A stretch of DNA of 25,002 nucleotides, taken from contig DATHGT010000212.1 of the NCBI GenBank assembly GCA_035317605.1, positions 1 through 25,002 on the forward strand, read 5' to 3'. Under the pieces are notes generated by a model. It had not been told where the DNA came from. It ran no database searches and saw only the letters and a list, made by a program, of their open reading frames with translations. The position numbers and the translations under genes are program-made. The stretch comes from DATHGT01 sp035317605 (GTDB lineage Bacteria > Methylomirabilota > Methylomirabilia > Rokubacteriales > CSP1-6). Below, piece after piece: positions 1 to 11,034 of the stretch. Within the stretch, counting starts at the first letter, position 1. Each line of letters starts with the position of its first letter.

Positions 1-2
1 CT

Positions 3-1118
3 CCCGCGCTGCTCGTGCTCCGTGACGGCCGCGTCTTCCGCGGCGAGGCGCTCGGCGCCGCCGGCGAGACGTCCGGCGAGGTCATCTTCAACACGGCCAT
101 GTCCGGCTACCAGGAGATCCTCACCGATCCCTCGTATCGCGGCCAGATCGTGGCCATGACGTATCCGCTGATCGGCAACTACGGGCTCAACGAGGAAGAC
201 GCCGAATCGCACCGGCCGTGGGTGAACGGCTTCATCGTCAAGGAAGCCTCGGCCATCGCCTCGAGCTGGCGCGCTCACATCGGCCTCGACGAATATCTGC
301 GGCGGCACGGCATCGTCGGCATCCAGGCCATCGACACCCGCGCGCTCACCCGTCACCTGCGCGATCACGGCGCCCAGGAGGGCATCATCTCGTCGGTGGA
401 AGCCGACGTGGACACGCTGCGCCAGCGGGCTCGTGAGCTTCCCGGGTTGATCGGTCGCGACCTCGTGAGCGAGGTGACGTCGGACGCGCCGTTCACGTGG
501 AGCGAGGGCGTGTGGGATCCGGCGCGCGGTTACGGTCCGGCGGCGCCCGCGCGGTTCAAGGTCGTCGCCTACGACGCGGGGATCAAGCACAACATCCTGC
601 GCCAGCTCGCCTCCTCCGGCTGTGAAGTCACGGTCGTCCCCGCGACGACGTCAGCGGCGGCGGTGCTCGAGCGCCAGCCTGACGGCGTGTTCCTCTCCAA
701 CGGTCCCGGCGATCCCGAAGGCGTGCCGTATCTCATCGAGGCCGTGCGCGAGCTGCTCCCGCGCGTCCCCGTGTTCGGGATCTGTCTCGGGCATCAGATC
801 ATGGGACTGGCGGCGGGCGGACGCACGTACAAGCTGCCGTTCGGTCACCACGGGGCCAACCATCCGGTGAAGGACACGACCACCGGACGCGTGGAGATCA
901 CCGCGCAGAACCACGGCTTCGCCGTCGATCCCGCGTCGGTCGCGGGCCAGGGCTGGGAGCCGACCCACGTCAACCTCAACGACGGCACCTGCGAGGGCCT
1001 GCGCCACCGCGAGTGGCCGGCGTTCTCGGCGCAGTACCACCCGGAAGCGTCACCCGGCCCCCACGACGCCAACTACCTGTTCCAGCGCTTCGTGGGACTC
1101 ATGAAGAAGGGAGCGTGA
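3..1118 (+). CDS. carA: Carbamoyl-phosphate synthase small subunit (5' partial)
   Basis: Glutaminase subunit that hydrolyses glutamine and passes ammonia to CarB for carbamoyl phosphate, the shared precursor of pyrimidines and arginine. The N-terminal CPSase domain covers about the first 150 residues. The class I glutamine amidotransferase domain follows, with nucleophile Cys in GICLGHQ (residue 257 counted from the GTG at 15) and the His/Glu pair in QYHPEASPGPHD (342, 344). The GTG at 15 is probably not the true start: the frame is open to the left edge and reads PALLVL before RDGRVFRG, which fits the usual CarA N-terminus (ALLVLEDG), so a few codons and the start lie outside the window. It heads a run towards carB and pyrF, with 7 bp to the next gene. 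Identity is certain; only the start is missing. Confidence 0.97.
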   Translation, partial: PALLVLRDGRVFRGEALGAAGETSGEVIFNTAMSGYQEILTDPSYRGQIVAMTYPLIGNYGLNEEDAESHRPWVNGFIVKEASAIASSWRAHIGLDEYLRRHGIVGIQAIDTRALTRHLRDHGAQEGIISSVEADVDTLRQRARELPGLIGRDLVSEVTSDAPFTWSEGVWDPARGYGPAAPARFKVVAYDAGIKHNILRQLASSGCEVTVVPATTSAAAVLERQPDGVFLSNGPGDPEGVPYLIEAVRELLPRVPVFGICLGHQIMGLAAGGRTYKLPFGHHGANHPVKDTTTGRVEITAQNHGFAVDPASVAGQGWEPTHVNLNDGTCEGLRHREWPAFSAQYHPEASPGPHDANYLFQRFVGLMKKGA

Positions 1119-1125
1119 TTCTTCG

Positions 1126-1392
1126 ATGCCCAAGTACCTGATCTCGTACCGCAAGACCGAGGACCCCGGCAGCAAACCGGAGTGGACGTCCTTCACCACC
1201 GACAGCGAAGCCGCGCTGGAGGCCCACGCCGTGCGCGAGCGCGTGGACAAGCGCATGAGCGTGCTCGCCGAAAAACTCTGGGGCAGCGGCGAGGTCCAGT
1301 GGATCGGCCACGGCCGCCTCGACGACGTCCTCTACCGCCGCGAAGAAGCCGCCCCCGAAGTCTCCATCGTCTACGGAGTGGTCGACCAGTAG
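1126..1392 (+). CDS. Small hypothetical protein between carA and the nuclease/DUF2283 pair
   Basis: An 88-residue soluble protein that I do not recognise. It begins MPKYLISYRKTEDPGSKPEW and is rich in charged residues, with a predicted helical middle (about 27-50) and a beta-like C-terminus ending SIVYGVVDQ. No signal peptide, membrane segment, Cys pair or catalytic motif is visible. The ATG at 1126 lies 7 bp after the carA stop, and no strong Shine-Dalgarno is evident. The G+C-rich third positions are like those of carA, so it looks like a real gene co-transcribed with it. It could be a resident small protein or part of the accessory block that follows; the sequence does not decide. Confidence 0.65.
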   Translation: MPKYLISYRKTEDPGSKPEWTSFTTDSEAALEAHAVRERVDKRMSVLAEKLWGSGEVQWIGHGRLDDVLYRREEAAPEVSIVYGVVDQ

Positions 1393-1403
1393 TCAGTGAA
1401 TGC

Positions 1404-1721
1404 GTGACTCAGCACGCGCGGTCGATCAACGGGATTCCAGTCAGGCTCAGCGACGAGCGCTGGCGGCACATTGTCGAACACCACGACGATCTGGCCGGCT
1501 ACTTCCACGACGTCTTGGAAACGATCGCCTCCCCCGAGGCGGTGTACGACGGCGATGCCGGGGAGCTGCTCGCGATCTCGGCGCCGCGGCCGTCGCGGAT
1601 CTTGGTCGTCGTGTATCGTGAAGTTGCCGCTGACGACGGCTTCGTGATCACGGCATTCTTCACGTCCCGAGTGCGACAGATCGAGAGGAGACGGCTGGTA
1701 TGGAAGCGGGCGCAGTCCTAG
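1404..1721 (+). CDS. Small predicted nuclease-fold protein (PBECR/RelE-like), putative toxin
   Basis: A 105-residue protein. The segments VRLSDERWRHIVEHHDDLAG, a middle GDAGELLAI and a C-terminal half LVVVYREV...DGFVITAFFTSR..ERRRLVW match my recollection of a family of small proteins annotated as PBECR (Barnase-EndoU-Colicin-RelE-like) nuclease-fold domains. These are often encoded beside DUF2283 genes, as here. His22, His26/27, Tyr71, Arg72 and the Thr-Ser near 87-88 are candidate active-site residues (inference only). The start is GTG at 1404, the only acceptable start codon ahead of the conserved part. The gene overlaps the DUF2283 gene by 22 bp, which implies coupled translation. Base composition is visibly less G+C-rich than in carA or carB, hinting at acquisition. 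Its role as a toxin is not established by the sequence. Confidence 0.7.
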   Translation: MTQHARSINGIPVRLSDERWRHIVEHHDDLAGYFHDVLETIASPEAVYDGDAGELLAISAPRPSRILVVVYREVAADDGFVITAFFTSRVRQIERRRLVWKRAQS

Positions 1722-1942
1722 AGCTCCTCGAGAGCCTGCCACATCTGCTGAAGCTTCCATCGAAGCAGATGTGGTTCGACTTCGACGAAGAGGCCGACGT
1801 GCTCTACGTCAGCTTCGAGCGGCCGCAGGGCGCGACGGACAGCGAGCTCGACGAGAATGGGATCCTCACGCGATATCGCGGCGATCGTCTCGTGGGCGTC
1901 ACCATCTTGAACGCGCGCAAGCGCTTCGGGACTCCGGCCTAG
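1700..1942 (+). CDS. DUF2283 family protein, putative antitoxin/partner
   Basis: An 80-residue protein. Residues about 24-74 form the DUF2283 domain, with signature WFDFDEEADVLYVSFE followed by DSELDENGILTRYRGDRLVGVTILNA. The N-terminal 23 residues (an amphipathic LLESLPHLLKLPSK helix) are an extension that, as I recall, is typical of DUF2283 proteins paired with the upstream small nuclease-fold gene. The ATG at 1700 is preceded by GAGAGGAG with good spacing, which favours it over the internal ATG at 1769. It overlaps the upstream gene by 22 bp, and its TAG (1940-1942) directly abuts the carB ATG, so carB translation may depend on ribosomes finishing this gene. Role as antitoxin is inferred from pairing only. 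Confidence 0.75.
   Translation: MEAGAVLELLESLPHLLKLPSKQMWFDFDEEADVLYVSFERPQGATDSELDENGILTRYRGDRLVGVTILNARKRFGTPA
1739..1774. repeat. 11-bp perfect inverted repeat inside the DUF2283 gene
   Basis: CCACATCTGCT (1739-1749) is the exact reverse complement of AGCAGATGTGG (1764-1774), with a 14-nt loop that itself contains the palindrome GAAGCTTC. The repeat lies in the coding region for the N-terminal extension. It covers the internal ATG at 1769, so the hairpin could mask that start, or it may be an operator-like site. It could also be chance, since the coding sequence is conserved there. Confidence 0.6.
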
Positions 1943-5134
<3,192 letters not shown>

Positions 5135-5146
<12 letters not shown>

Positions 5147-5164
5147 CGCCCGTGAGGGCTGACG
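5135..5164. repeat. 14-bp direct repeat with 16-bp period at the carB/pyrF junction
   Basis: CGTGAGGGCTGACG occurs at 5135-5148 and again at 5151-5164. The first copy carries the carB stop (TGA 5144-5146); the second supplies the pyrF GTG start (5152). In the first copy the same GTG (5136) opens a frame that closes after eight codons, so only the second copy can start pyrF. A tandem duplication that separated two formerly overlapping genes is the simplest reading. Confidence 0.85.
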
Positions 5165-5874
5165 ATCGTCTGCTGGTGGCCCTCGACGTCGAGACGATCG
5201 AGGAGGCGGCCGGCCTGCTCGAGGGACTCGCCGGCGTGGTCACCGGCTGCAAGATCGGCTCGCAGCTCTTCACCGCGGCCGGTCCCGCCGCCGTGGAGCT
5301 GGCGCGCAAGCGCGACTTCCGCGTGTTCCTCGATCTCAAGTTCCACGACATCCCCAACACGGTGGCCGGCGCCGTGCGCGAGGCGACCCGGCTCGGCGTG
5401 TTCATGCTCAACGTCCACGCCAGCGGCGGGATCGCGATGATGCGGGCGGCGGGCGAGAGCGCGCGCGCCGCCGCCGCCGAGTTCAAGGTGGCGCGGCCTC
5501 TCGTGCTCGGGGTCACCGTGCTCACGAGCCTCGACCGCCGCGCGCTGGCCCTCGAGGTCGGGGTGCCGTCGACGGTCGAGCAGCACGTCGTCGACCTCGC
5601 CAGGCTCTCCCGCGAGGCCGGTCTCGACGGCGTGGTCGCCTCGCCCCAGGAGATCCGCGCGCTGCGGCGCGCCATGGGTCCTCAATGGGTGATCGTGACG
5701 CCCGGGCTGCGTCCGGCCGCGGGCGGCGCCGGGGGCGACGATCAAGCGCGCACCGCCACCCCCGCCGCCGCGCTGGCCGCCGGCGCCGACTATCTGGTCG
5801 TCGGACGTCCCATCACGCAGGCTCCCGATCCCGCCGCCGCCGCCCGCGCGATGGTCGAGGCACTGGCGCACTAA
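5152..5874 (+). CDS. pyrF: Orotidine-5'-phosphate decarboxylase
   Basis: A 240-residue TIM-barrel enzyme that decarboxylates OMP to UMP, the last step of de novo UMP synthesis. LVALDVE opens strand 1. The catalytic tetrad motif DLKFHDIPNT gives Asp61, Lys63 and Asp66. LNVHASGG, VTPGLRP and YLVVGRPIT supply the phosphate-binding loops. The length matches the bacterial type I family. The GTG start at 5152 lies in the second copy of a short tandem repeat, with no other good start nearby. The gene closes the carA-carB-pyrF run and meets pyrE tail to tail 11 bp later. Confidence 0.97.
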   Translation: MRADDRLLVALDVETIEEAAGLLEGLAGVVTGCKIGSQLFTAAGPAAVELARKRDFRVFLDLKFHDIPNTVAGAVREATRLGVFMLNVHASGGIAMMRAAGESARAAAAEFKVARPLVLGVTVLTSLDRRALALEVGVPSTVEQHVVDLARLSREAGLDGVVASPQEIRALRRAMGPQWVIVTPGLRPAAGGAGGDDQARTATPAAALAAGADYLVVGRPITQAPDPAAAARAMVEALAH

Positions 5875-5906
5875 GGCCCTCGACGTCAGACGCCGCCGTG
5901 GGCCTT
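5873..5906. terminator. Weak inverted repeat between convergent pyrF and pyrE
   Basis: AAGGCCC (5873-5879) and GGGCCTT (5900-5906) are perfect 7-bp complements around a 20-nt loop spanning the two stop codons. It is placed where a bidirectional terminator would be useful, but neither strand shows a U-tract, so terminator function is uncertain. Confidence 0.3.
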
Positions 5907-6554
5907 CGACCACCGCGGCGGGTCGGCGAGGAATTCACGCACGACCTTCACCTGGGCGGCGTCGAAGTATCCGCGACGCTCGGCCACGTCCAGCGTGGTC
6001 TTCCAGTCGGTCAGCGCGTGCAGCACGATGCCGGCCTCTTTGAGGTTCGCTTCCGCGGTGGGATACACGCCGTAGTAGAACACCACGATCGCGTGGGAGA
6101 CGGAGGCCCCGGCCTGCTTGAGCGCGTTGCAGAAGTTGATCTTGCTCTTGCCGTCGGTGGTGAGGTCTTCCACCAGCACGACGCGCTTGCCGGGGTCGAG
6201 CGCGCCCTCGATCTGGCTGAGCCGCCCGAACCCCTTCGGCTGCTTGCGGACGTAGATCAGCGGCGCGTAGAAGTACTCCGCGATGAGCGCCGCGAACGGG
6301 ATGCCCGCGGTCTCGCCGCCGGCCACCACGTCGAAGTTCTCACGGCCGATGTGGCGATCCATCTCCTCGCCGAAGAGCTGGATGATCTCGCGCCGCTGGA
6401 GCGGGGTCGAGATGAGCTTGCGGCAATCGATGTACACGGGTCCGGCCCAGCCCGAGGTGTAGATGAACGGTTTGTCCGTCCAGTAGTGCACGGCGCCGAT
6501 GTCCAGCAACAGCTCCGCCGCGCGCTCCTTGCGATCGACCAGTCTCACAGGCAT
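5886..6554 (-). CDS. pyrE: Orotate phosphoribosyltransferase
   Basis: A 222-residue type I PRTase that joins orotate and PRPP to give OMP, the substrate of PyrF. The PRPP-binding motif VVLVEDLTTDGKSK is at about residues 125-138. The N-terminal YTSGWAGPVYIDCRKLIS and the catalytic-loop region YVRKQPKGFG (101-110) fit OPRTase. The TTDGKS form of the motif is a known subtype rather than the TTG/ATG form of enterobacteria. The ATG start abuts the stop of the upstream transglutaminase gene (TGA then ATG), so it is the last gene of the minus-strand operon. It converges on pyrF. Confidence 0.96.
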   Translation of the reverse strand: MPVRLVDRKERAAELLLDIGAVHYWTDKPFIYTSGWAGPVYIDCRKLISTPLQRREIIQLFGEEMDRHIGRENFDVVAGGETAGIPFAALIAEYFYAPLIYVRKQPKGFGRLSQIEGALDPGKRVVLVEDLTTDGKSKINFCNALKQAGASVSHAIVVFYYGVYPTAEANLKEAGIVLHALTDWKTTLDVAERRGYFDAAQVKVVREFLADPPRWSKAHGGV

Positions 6555-8612
6555 TCAGTCACTCCTTGCCGACGACGTGTGGTCTCGAGAAGAGCGAAGC
6601 GCGGACAGCGAGTGAGCGAGGACGGCGCGCTCGTCGGGAGCGAGGGAGGAGCCGCCGAAGCGGACGCGCTCGTAGGCCGACGTGAGGTCGCCGGCGGCCT
6701 CGCGCCAGGCCGGGATCTCGGCCTGGACGCGCGCGCAGAACTCGCGCGCGGTCTCGTGGGGCGCCGGGCGCACGCCGCGCCGGGCCAGCAGACGCAGCGC
6801 GCGCCGGTAGAAATCCGGAACGTCCCGGCGTCCGAGACGCGGCGCGGACACGGCGTCGCCGCGGCGCCAGCGCCAGGCGACGACGAGCGCGACGGCCGCG
6901 GTGAGGCCGAGCAAGAACGACGCGTTCGGACGCGGCCACTCCGTCAGCGTCGGCCATTCGGGACGCCAGCGCCGCGCGGTGTGGCGGAGGGAGGCGGCGA
7001 GGTCGACCTGGTCCTTGAGGCTCCAGTTGACGACGTAGCGATACCAGCGCATGCGCAGCGCGTCGAGGTAGAGTCCGACACGTCCCCCGCCCGCGTCCCG
7101 CTCGTCCCGCGGCGAGGGGTCGAAGGTGACCCAGCCCGCGCCGTCGATCCAGGCCTCGACCCACGAGTGCGCGTCGCTCAGACGGACCGCCAGGTACTCG
7201 CCGTACGGGTTCCACTCGCCGCGTTGAAAGCCGTTGACCACGCGCGCGGGAACGCCGACCGTCCGCAGCATGACCGCGAGCGCGGTCGCGAAGTACTCGC
7301 AGTTGCCCGAGCGCCGGACGAACAGGAAGTCGTCCAGCGCGTCGACGCCCGGGGTCCGCGCCTGGACCAGGCTGTAGCGGAGCTCGCGGCTGAGATACGT
7401 GGTCAGCCGGCGGGCGGACTCGCCCCCGTCGGCGCTGCCCTCGGTGATCCGGCGCGCGAGCGCGGGAATGCGCGCGCCCAGCGGCGGCAGCTGGAGATAC
7501 CGCTCGCGGGCGGCGGCCTCGAGCGGGCGCGGAGGAGGGCCGGCGGCCCGTTCCCAGAACTCCAGCTCGGATTCGACCGTGTAGTGCAGGCGCGTGGCGG
7601 GGGCCGCCACCGAGAGACCGCCCGCGTCGTCCACGAGCACACCCGCGGCCAGGCGCACGCCGAGCACGCGGGGCGCGGCGAAGATCACGTCGGTGCCGAT
7701 CGGCTCCAGGAAGATTTCCTGGGTGAGCATCCGGCCGCCGCGCGGCGCGCCCACCCGAGCGAAGCCCGTCGGCGAGACCCGCAGCGCGCGGCGCTCGGGA
7801 CGCGACGCCGTCCAGCCCCGTCCGTCGAACTGGTCGAGGGTGATCCCGCGCCAGCGCAGTCCCGGCAGCGCGGACGCCGCCGCCCCCGCCTCGGGCAGGC
7901 TCACACGCATGACCACGGTGGTGTCGGCCTCGATCTCACCGATGGCTCCCAGCTCCACCTGGCTCGTGAAGCCCGTGATCATGCGCCGGAACTCCGCGCG
8001 GATGGGCAGCGAGGCCTGGCCCACCCGCGGGATCACGAAGAACAGCGCGGACGTGATCACGATGGCGGCCAGCGAGCCGGCCACGCTGAGACGGAAGATG
8101 CCCGGCGTCGCCGGGTCCTGGTCGGCGCGCTCCGATTCGGAGACCACGTGATGGAGCATCAGCATCCACGTGCCCAGGGCCAGGAATCCCACGAACGCGA
8201 ACAGCAGGCTCACCCCGAACGCGACCGAGGAGGCGGCCACCAGCATGAAGAACGACAGCAGGCCGGCGTCGCGCAGGTCGCCGAGCGAGCGCGCGGTGCC
8301 CAGACGCAGCAGCACGAGCAGCAGCAACAGCGAGACGAACCCGTCGAGGGCCGACTCCGCGACGTACACGAGGTGGGCGGTGGCGGCCGCGGCCACCGCG
8401 AGCACCAGCACGCGATCGAGGCGCAACCGCAGTGTGAGCCGAGGCGCGCCGCGCGGTGAGGCGAGCCCTCGGGCCCGCCACCAGGCGAGGGCGAGCGCGC
8501 CGGCCACGAACGCCAGTCCCAGCGGCCCGATCAGGCCGGCCGCGTACAGCGTGGCCACGCCGTCGGCCACGAGCAGATACGCGGAGACCCGGAGCGCGAG
8601 CAGGGGGGTCAC
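6555..8612 (-). CDS. TgpA-like membrane transglutaminase (DUF3488-transglutaminase core-DUF4129)
   Basis: A 685-residue integral membrane protein. Several hydrophobic helices occupy about residues 1-195 (DUF3488/TgpA N-domain), followed by a periplasmic region. The transglutaminase-like core carries Cys438 in RRSGNCEYFATALAVMLR, His482 in DAHSWVEAW and Asp498 in WVTFDPSP, an intact Cys-His-Asp triad. A final membrane helix (about 566-582) precedes a cytoplasmic DUF4129-like tail. Relatives usually follow moxR and DUF58 genes, as here, and Pseudomonas TgpA is needed for viability; the substrate is unknown. The GTG start lies 4 bp after the DUF58 stop, and the stop abuts the pyrE ATG. Confidence 0.92.
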   Translation of the reverse strand: MTPLLALRVSAYLLVADGVATLYAAGLIGPLGLAFVAGALALAWWRARGLASPRGAPRLTLRLRLDRVLVLAVAAAATAHLVYVAESALDGFVSLLLLLVLLRLGTARSLGDLRDAGLLSFFMLVAASSVAFGVSLLFAFVGFLALGTWMLMLHHVVSESERADQDPATPGIFRLSVAGSLAAIVITSALFFVIPRVGQASLPIRAEFRRMITGFTSQVELGAIGEIEADTTVVMRVSLPEAGAAASALPGLRWRGITLDQFDGRGWTASRPERRALRVSPTGFARVGAPRGGRMLTQEIFLEPIGTDVIFAAPRVLGVRLAAGVLVDDAGGLSVAAPATRLHYTVESELEFWERAAGPPPRPLEAAARERYLQLPPLGARIPALARRITEGSADGGESARRLTTYLSRELRYSLVQARTPGVDALDDFLFVRRSGNCEYFATALAVMLRTVGVPARVVNGFQRGEWNPYGEYLAVRLSDAHSWVEAWIDGAGWVTFDPSPRDERDAGGGRVGLYLDALRMRWYRYVVNWSLKDQVDLAASLRHTARRWRPEWPTLTEWPRPNASFLLGLTAAVALVVAWRWRRGDAVSAPRLGRRDVPDFYRRALRLLARRGVRPAPHETAREFCARVQAEIPAWREAAGDLTSAYERVRFGGSSLAPDERAVLAHSLSALRSSRDHTSSARSD

Positions 8613-8616
8613 GCGG

Positions 8617-9600
8617 TCACCAGCCGAGATGGAATCGCACGTCGCGCCCCTCGATGCGCGGGCCCGGGGACTGAAGCGTCGTCGGCACGAGGACGAGGGG
8701 ATCGTAGAGGGCCAGCGCCGTGAGGATGCGCCGCTCGTGCTCGCGGCCGCGACCCATGGGGACGTCGATGGCGGGGCCGACGAGGGCCACGCCGGCGCCG
8801 GCGCGCAGCAGCGCGCGGGCGAGTCCGGCCGCCTCCGACAGCGCTTGCTCGCGCTGCTCGGCCTCGTGCTCGCCCCGGCCGGTCAGCACGAGCCGCGCGT
8901 CGAGCGTGGTCTCCTCCTCCAGCTCGCGCACGATCAGCGCGCGCCGCTTGGCCGTGAGTCGCCAGTGGATGAGGCGCGGATCGTCACCCGCGCGGTATTC
9001 GCGGAGATTGCGGAGCCCGTGGCCCCGCCCCGCCCGCCGCGGTGACCCGAAGACCGTCCCCTGGGTCCGGCGCTGGAGCTCGGCGGGCAGCGCGCGGAGC
9101 GCGGGGTACACCACGATCTCGGCGTCGACGGCGACCGGTCCCGACTTGGCGAAGAGCCCGAAGGGAAAGCGCGTGGTCACCCGAAGCGCGGGCAGCCGCT
9201 CGTGCCCGCGCGACGGAAACGTGGTCTCCCACGCGATCAGCCGCTCTTCGCGGGCGCGCAGGCGCGGCACGTAGCGGACGATCTCGCCCCGCCCGGGCGC
9301 CGACAGCGCGATCGAATACGACGGCAGGCGCCGCTTGGTGTTGACGACCAGAACCGCGAACAGCGCGGGCCGGCCGGCGAACACTTCGTCGGGAACGCGC
9401 AGGGCCAGATGAATCCCGCGCATCGACATCTCGGACAGCAGACCGGACACGACGACGAGGCCGAGCAGCATCGCCTCCAGCAGATAGAGCAGGTTGTTGC
9501 CGGTGCTCACCGCGGCGAAGCCGACGCCGACCGCGGCGAGCAGGCACCACCAGCCCTCGCGGGTGGGACGCAGCGTACGCGACGGCGAGAAGCGAGGCAC
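8617..9600 (-). CDS. DUF58 domain protein
   Basis: A 327-residue membrane-anchored protein. Two hydrophobic helices (about 17-33 and 38-56) lead into a cytoplasmic region with the DUF58 signature REYRAGDDPRLIHWRLTAKR at about 200-219. DUF58 proteins resemble a VWA fold without a complete metal site and act with MoxR ATPases. It is the middle gene of moxR-DUF58-tgpA, 6 bp after moxR and 4 bp before the transglutaminase. The GTG start at 9600 gives MPRFSPSRTLRPTREGWW, typical for the family. Molecular role unknown; a chaperone partner for the transglutaminase is inference. Confidence 0.93.
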   Translation of the reverse strand: MPRFSPSRTLRPTREGWWCLLAAVGVGFAAVSTGNNLLYLLEAMLLGLVVVSGLLSEMSMRGIHLALRVPDEVFAGRPALFAVLVVNTKRRLPSYSIALSAPGRGEIVRYVPRLRAREERLIAWETTFPSRGHERLPALRVTTRFPFGLFAKSGPVAVDAEIVVYPALRALPAELQRRTQGTVFGSPRRAGRGHGLRNLREYRAGDDPRLIHWRLTAKRRALIVRELEEETTLDARLVLTGRGEHEAEQREQALSEAAGLARALLRAGAGVALVGPAIDVPMGRGREHERRILTALALYDPLVLVPTTLQSPGPRIEGRDVRFHLGW

Positions 9601-9606
9601 GACCGA

Positions 9607-10554
9607 TCAGCGCGGGACCGGGACGTCGTGCAGGATGGCCCGAACGACAGCTTCGGCGTCCAGACGCGGCGACTCGCCGTGGCCGCTGTTCCTGTCGATC
9701 ACACGATGGGCCAGCGCGGCCACGGCCAGGCCCTTGACGTCGTCGGGCACGACATAGTCCCGGCCTTCGGCGAGGGCCGCCGCCTGCGCCGCGCGCAAGA
9801 GCGCGAGCGACCCGCGCGGGCTCACCCCGAGCGCCAGCAGCGGCGACTTGCGGGTCGCCGTCACCACGGCCATCAGGTAGTCGAGCACGGCCTCGGAGGC
9901 GCGCACGCGCTCGACCTCTTCCTGGAGCGACAGCACCTCGGCGTCAGAGAGCACCGCCCCGAGATTCTCGGGCGGCACCGACGCGCCCCGCAGGATGGCT
10001 TTCTCGTCGGGCGCGCCCGGATACCCGATGCGGATCCGCAAGAGGAACCGGTCGAGCTGGGACTCGGGCAGCGGATACGTGCCCTCGTACTCTCGTGGAT
10101 TCTGGGTGGCCAGCACCATGAACGGCGCGGGCAGCGGGTGCGTCGAGTGGTCGAGCGACACGCGCGCTTCGTTCATGGCCTCGAGCAGGCTCGACTGCGT
10201 CTTCGGCGTGGTGCGGTTGATCTCGTCGGCCAGCACGATGTTGGCGAACAGCGGCCCCGGCTTGAACACGAACTCGCCGACCTCGGGCTCCCAGATCGAC
10301 ACGCCGAGGATGTCCGACGGCAGCATGTCCGAGGTGAACTGGATGCGCTGGAACTTCCCCCCGATCGAGCGGGCCAGCGCCGCCGCCAGCGTGGTCTTGC
10401 CGACGCCGGGCACGTCCTCGATCAGCAGGTGGCCGCGGGCCAGCAAGCCGATGACGGCCAGCCGCACCGCCTCGGGCTTCCCGATCACGCACCGCGCGAC
10501 GTTCGCCTCCAGCCGCCGGATCGTCTCGGAATCCGTGCCCATAGATCTGTTCAT
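9607..10554 (-). CDS. MoxR family AAA+ ATPase
   Basis: A 315-residue AAA+ ATPase of the MoxR branch, thought to act as a chaperone that matures partner proteins. Walker A is EDVPGVGKTT (46-55), Walker B IVLADEINRT (106-115), sensor 1 VLATQNPREYEGTYPLPE, and the C-terminal lid SPRGSLALLRAAQA. The start is ambiguous between ATG at 10554 and ATG at 10542 (MGTDSE...); neither has a strong Shine-Dalgarno. The gene is followed closely by DUF58 and transglutaminase genes, the usual MoxR set, but no VWA (BatA/B) gene is present. Confidence 0.95.
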   Translation of the reverse strand: MNRSMGTDSETIRRLEANVARCVIGKPEAVRLAVIGLLARGHLLIEDVPGVGKTTLAAALARSIGGKFQRIQFTSDMLPSDILGVSIWEPEVGEFVFKPGPLFANIVLADEINRTTPKTQSSLLEAMNEARVSLDHSTHPLPAPFMVLATQNPREYEGTYPLPESQLDRFLLRIRIGYPGAPDEKAILRGASVPPENLGAVLSDAEVLSLQEEVERVRASEAVLDYLMAVVTATRKSPLLALGVSPRGSLALLRAAQAAALAEGRDYVVPDDVKGLAVAALAHRVIDRNSGHGESPRLDAEAVVRAILHDVPVPR

Positions 10555-10581
10555 AGTAACCGGGAGTGAGGCCGGGAGCGT

Positions 10582-11031
10582 CTAACTCGTTCCGAACCGG
10601 TAGATCGCGACGCCCAGCACGATGGCGAGCCACCAGAGCGTCAGCAGCGTGCGCATCCAGCGCTTGTAGTCGGAAAAGCGGAAGCGTTCGGGCACGAGCG
10701 GTGTGCCGGCCACGAGGATGACCCAGGCGCCGACCAGGAGCGCTGCCGTGCCGACCACGACGTGAATGGCCACGGCCACGGTCACGCGATTGACGACCAT
10801 GCGACTCAGCGCATCGGCGTGAATGACGTGAAGCGCCGGCATCATCCATATCACCGTCATGATCAGCGCGATCACGAACCCGCAGCTCTGACAGATTCCG
10901 TGGACGCCGTAATGCCCCCGCCGGGCGAGTCCGAATCCGATCAGGAGCAAGAGACCGGCGCCGACCTGGAGGAGCAGATTGAGATCGGCGCCTCGCGGCG
11001 CGCCTTGTCCGAGGAACCCTTCGCCGAACAC
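10582..11031 (-). CDS. Four-helix membrane protein, DUF420-like
   Basis: A 149-residue protein with about four membrane helices (roughly 15-36, 46-67, 83-107 and 127-145). Histidines at 40, 44, 68, 71 and 90 lie near helix ends, an arrangement that could hold haem or metal. The last segment YKRWMRTLLTLWWLAIVLGVAIYRF resembles the end of DUF420 proteins, which are often found near cytochrome oxidase genes. No such genes are visible here. The start is GTG at 11031, 3 bp after the cupin stop. The family call is tentative. Confidence 0.6.
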   Translation of the reverse strand: MFGEGFLGQGAPRGADLNLLLQVGAGLLLLIGFGLARRGHYGVHGICQSCGFVIALIMTVIWMMPALHVIHADALSRMVVNRVTVAVAIHVVVGTAALLVGAWVILVAGTPLVPERFRFSDYKRWMRTLLTLWWLAIVLGVAIYRFGTS

Positions 11032-11034
11032 GGT

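Noticed and set aside
5685..8459. A 924-codon open frame on the + strand opposite pyrE and the transglutaminase gene
   Set aside because: It is the mirror of G+C-biased codon positions in the genuine minus-strand genes, its product is low-complexity Arg/Gly/Glu/Ala-rich, and it spans two proven genes.
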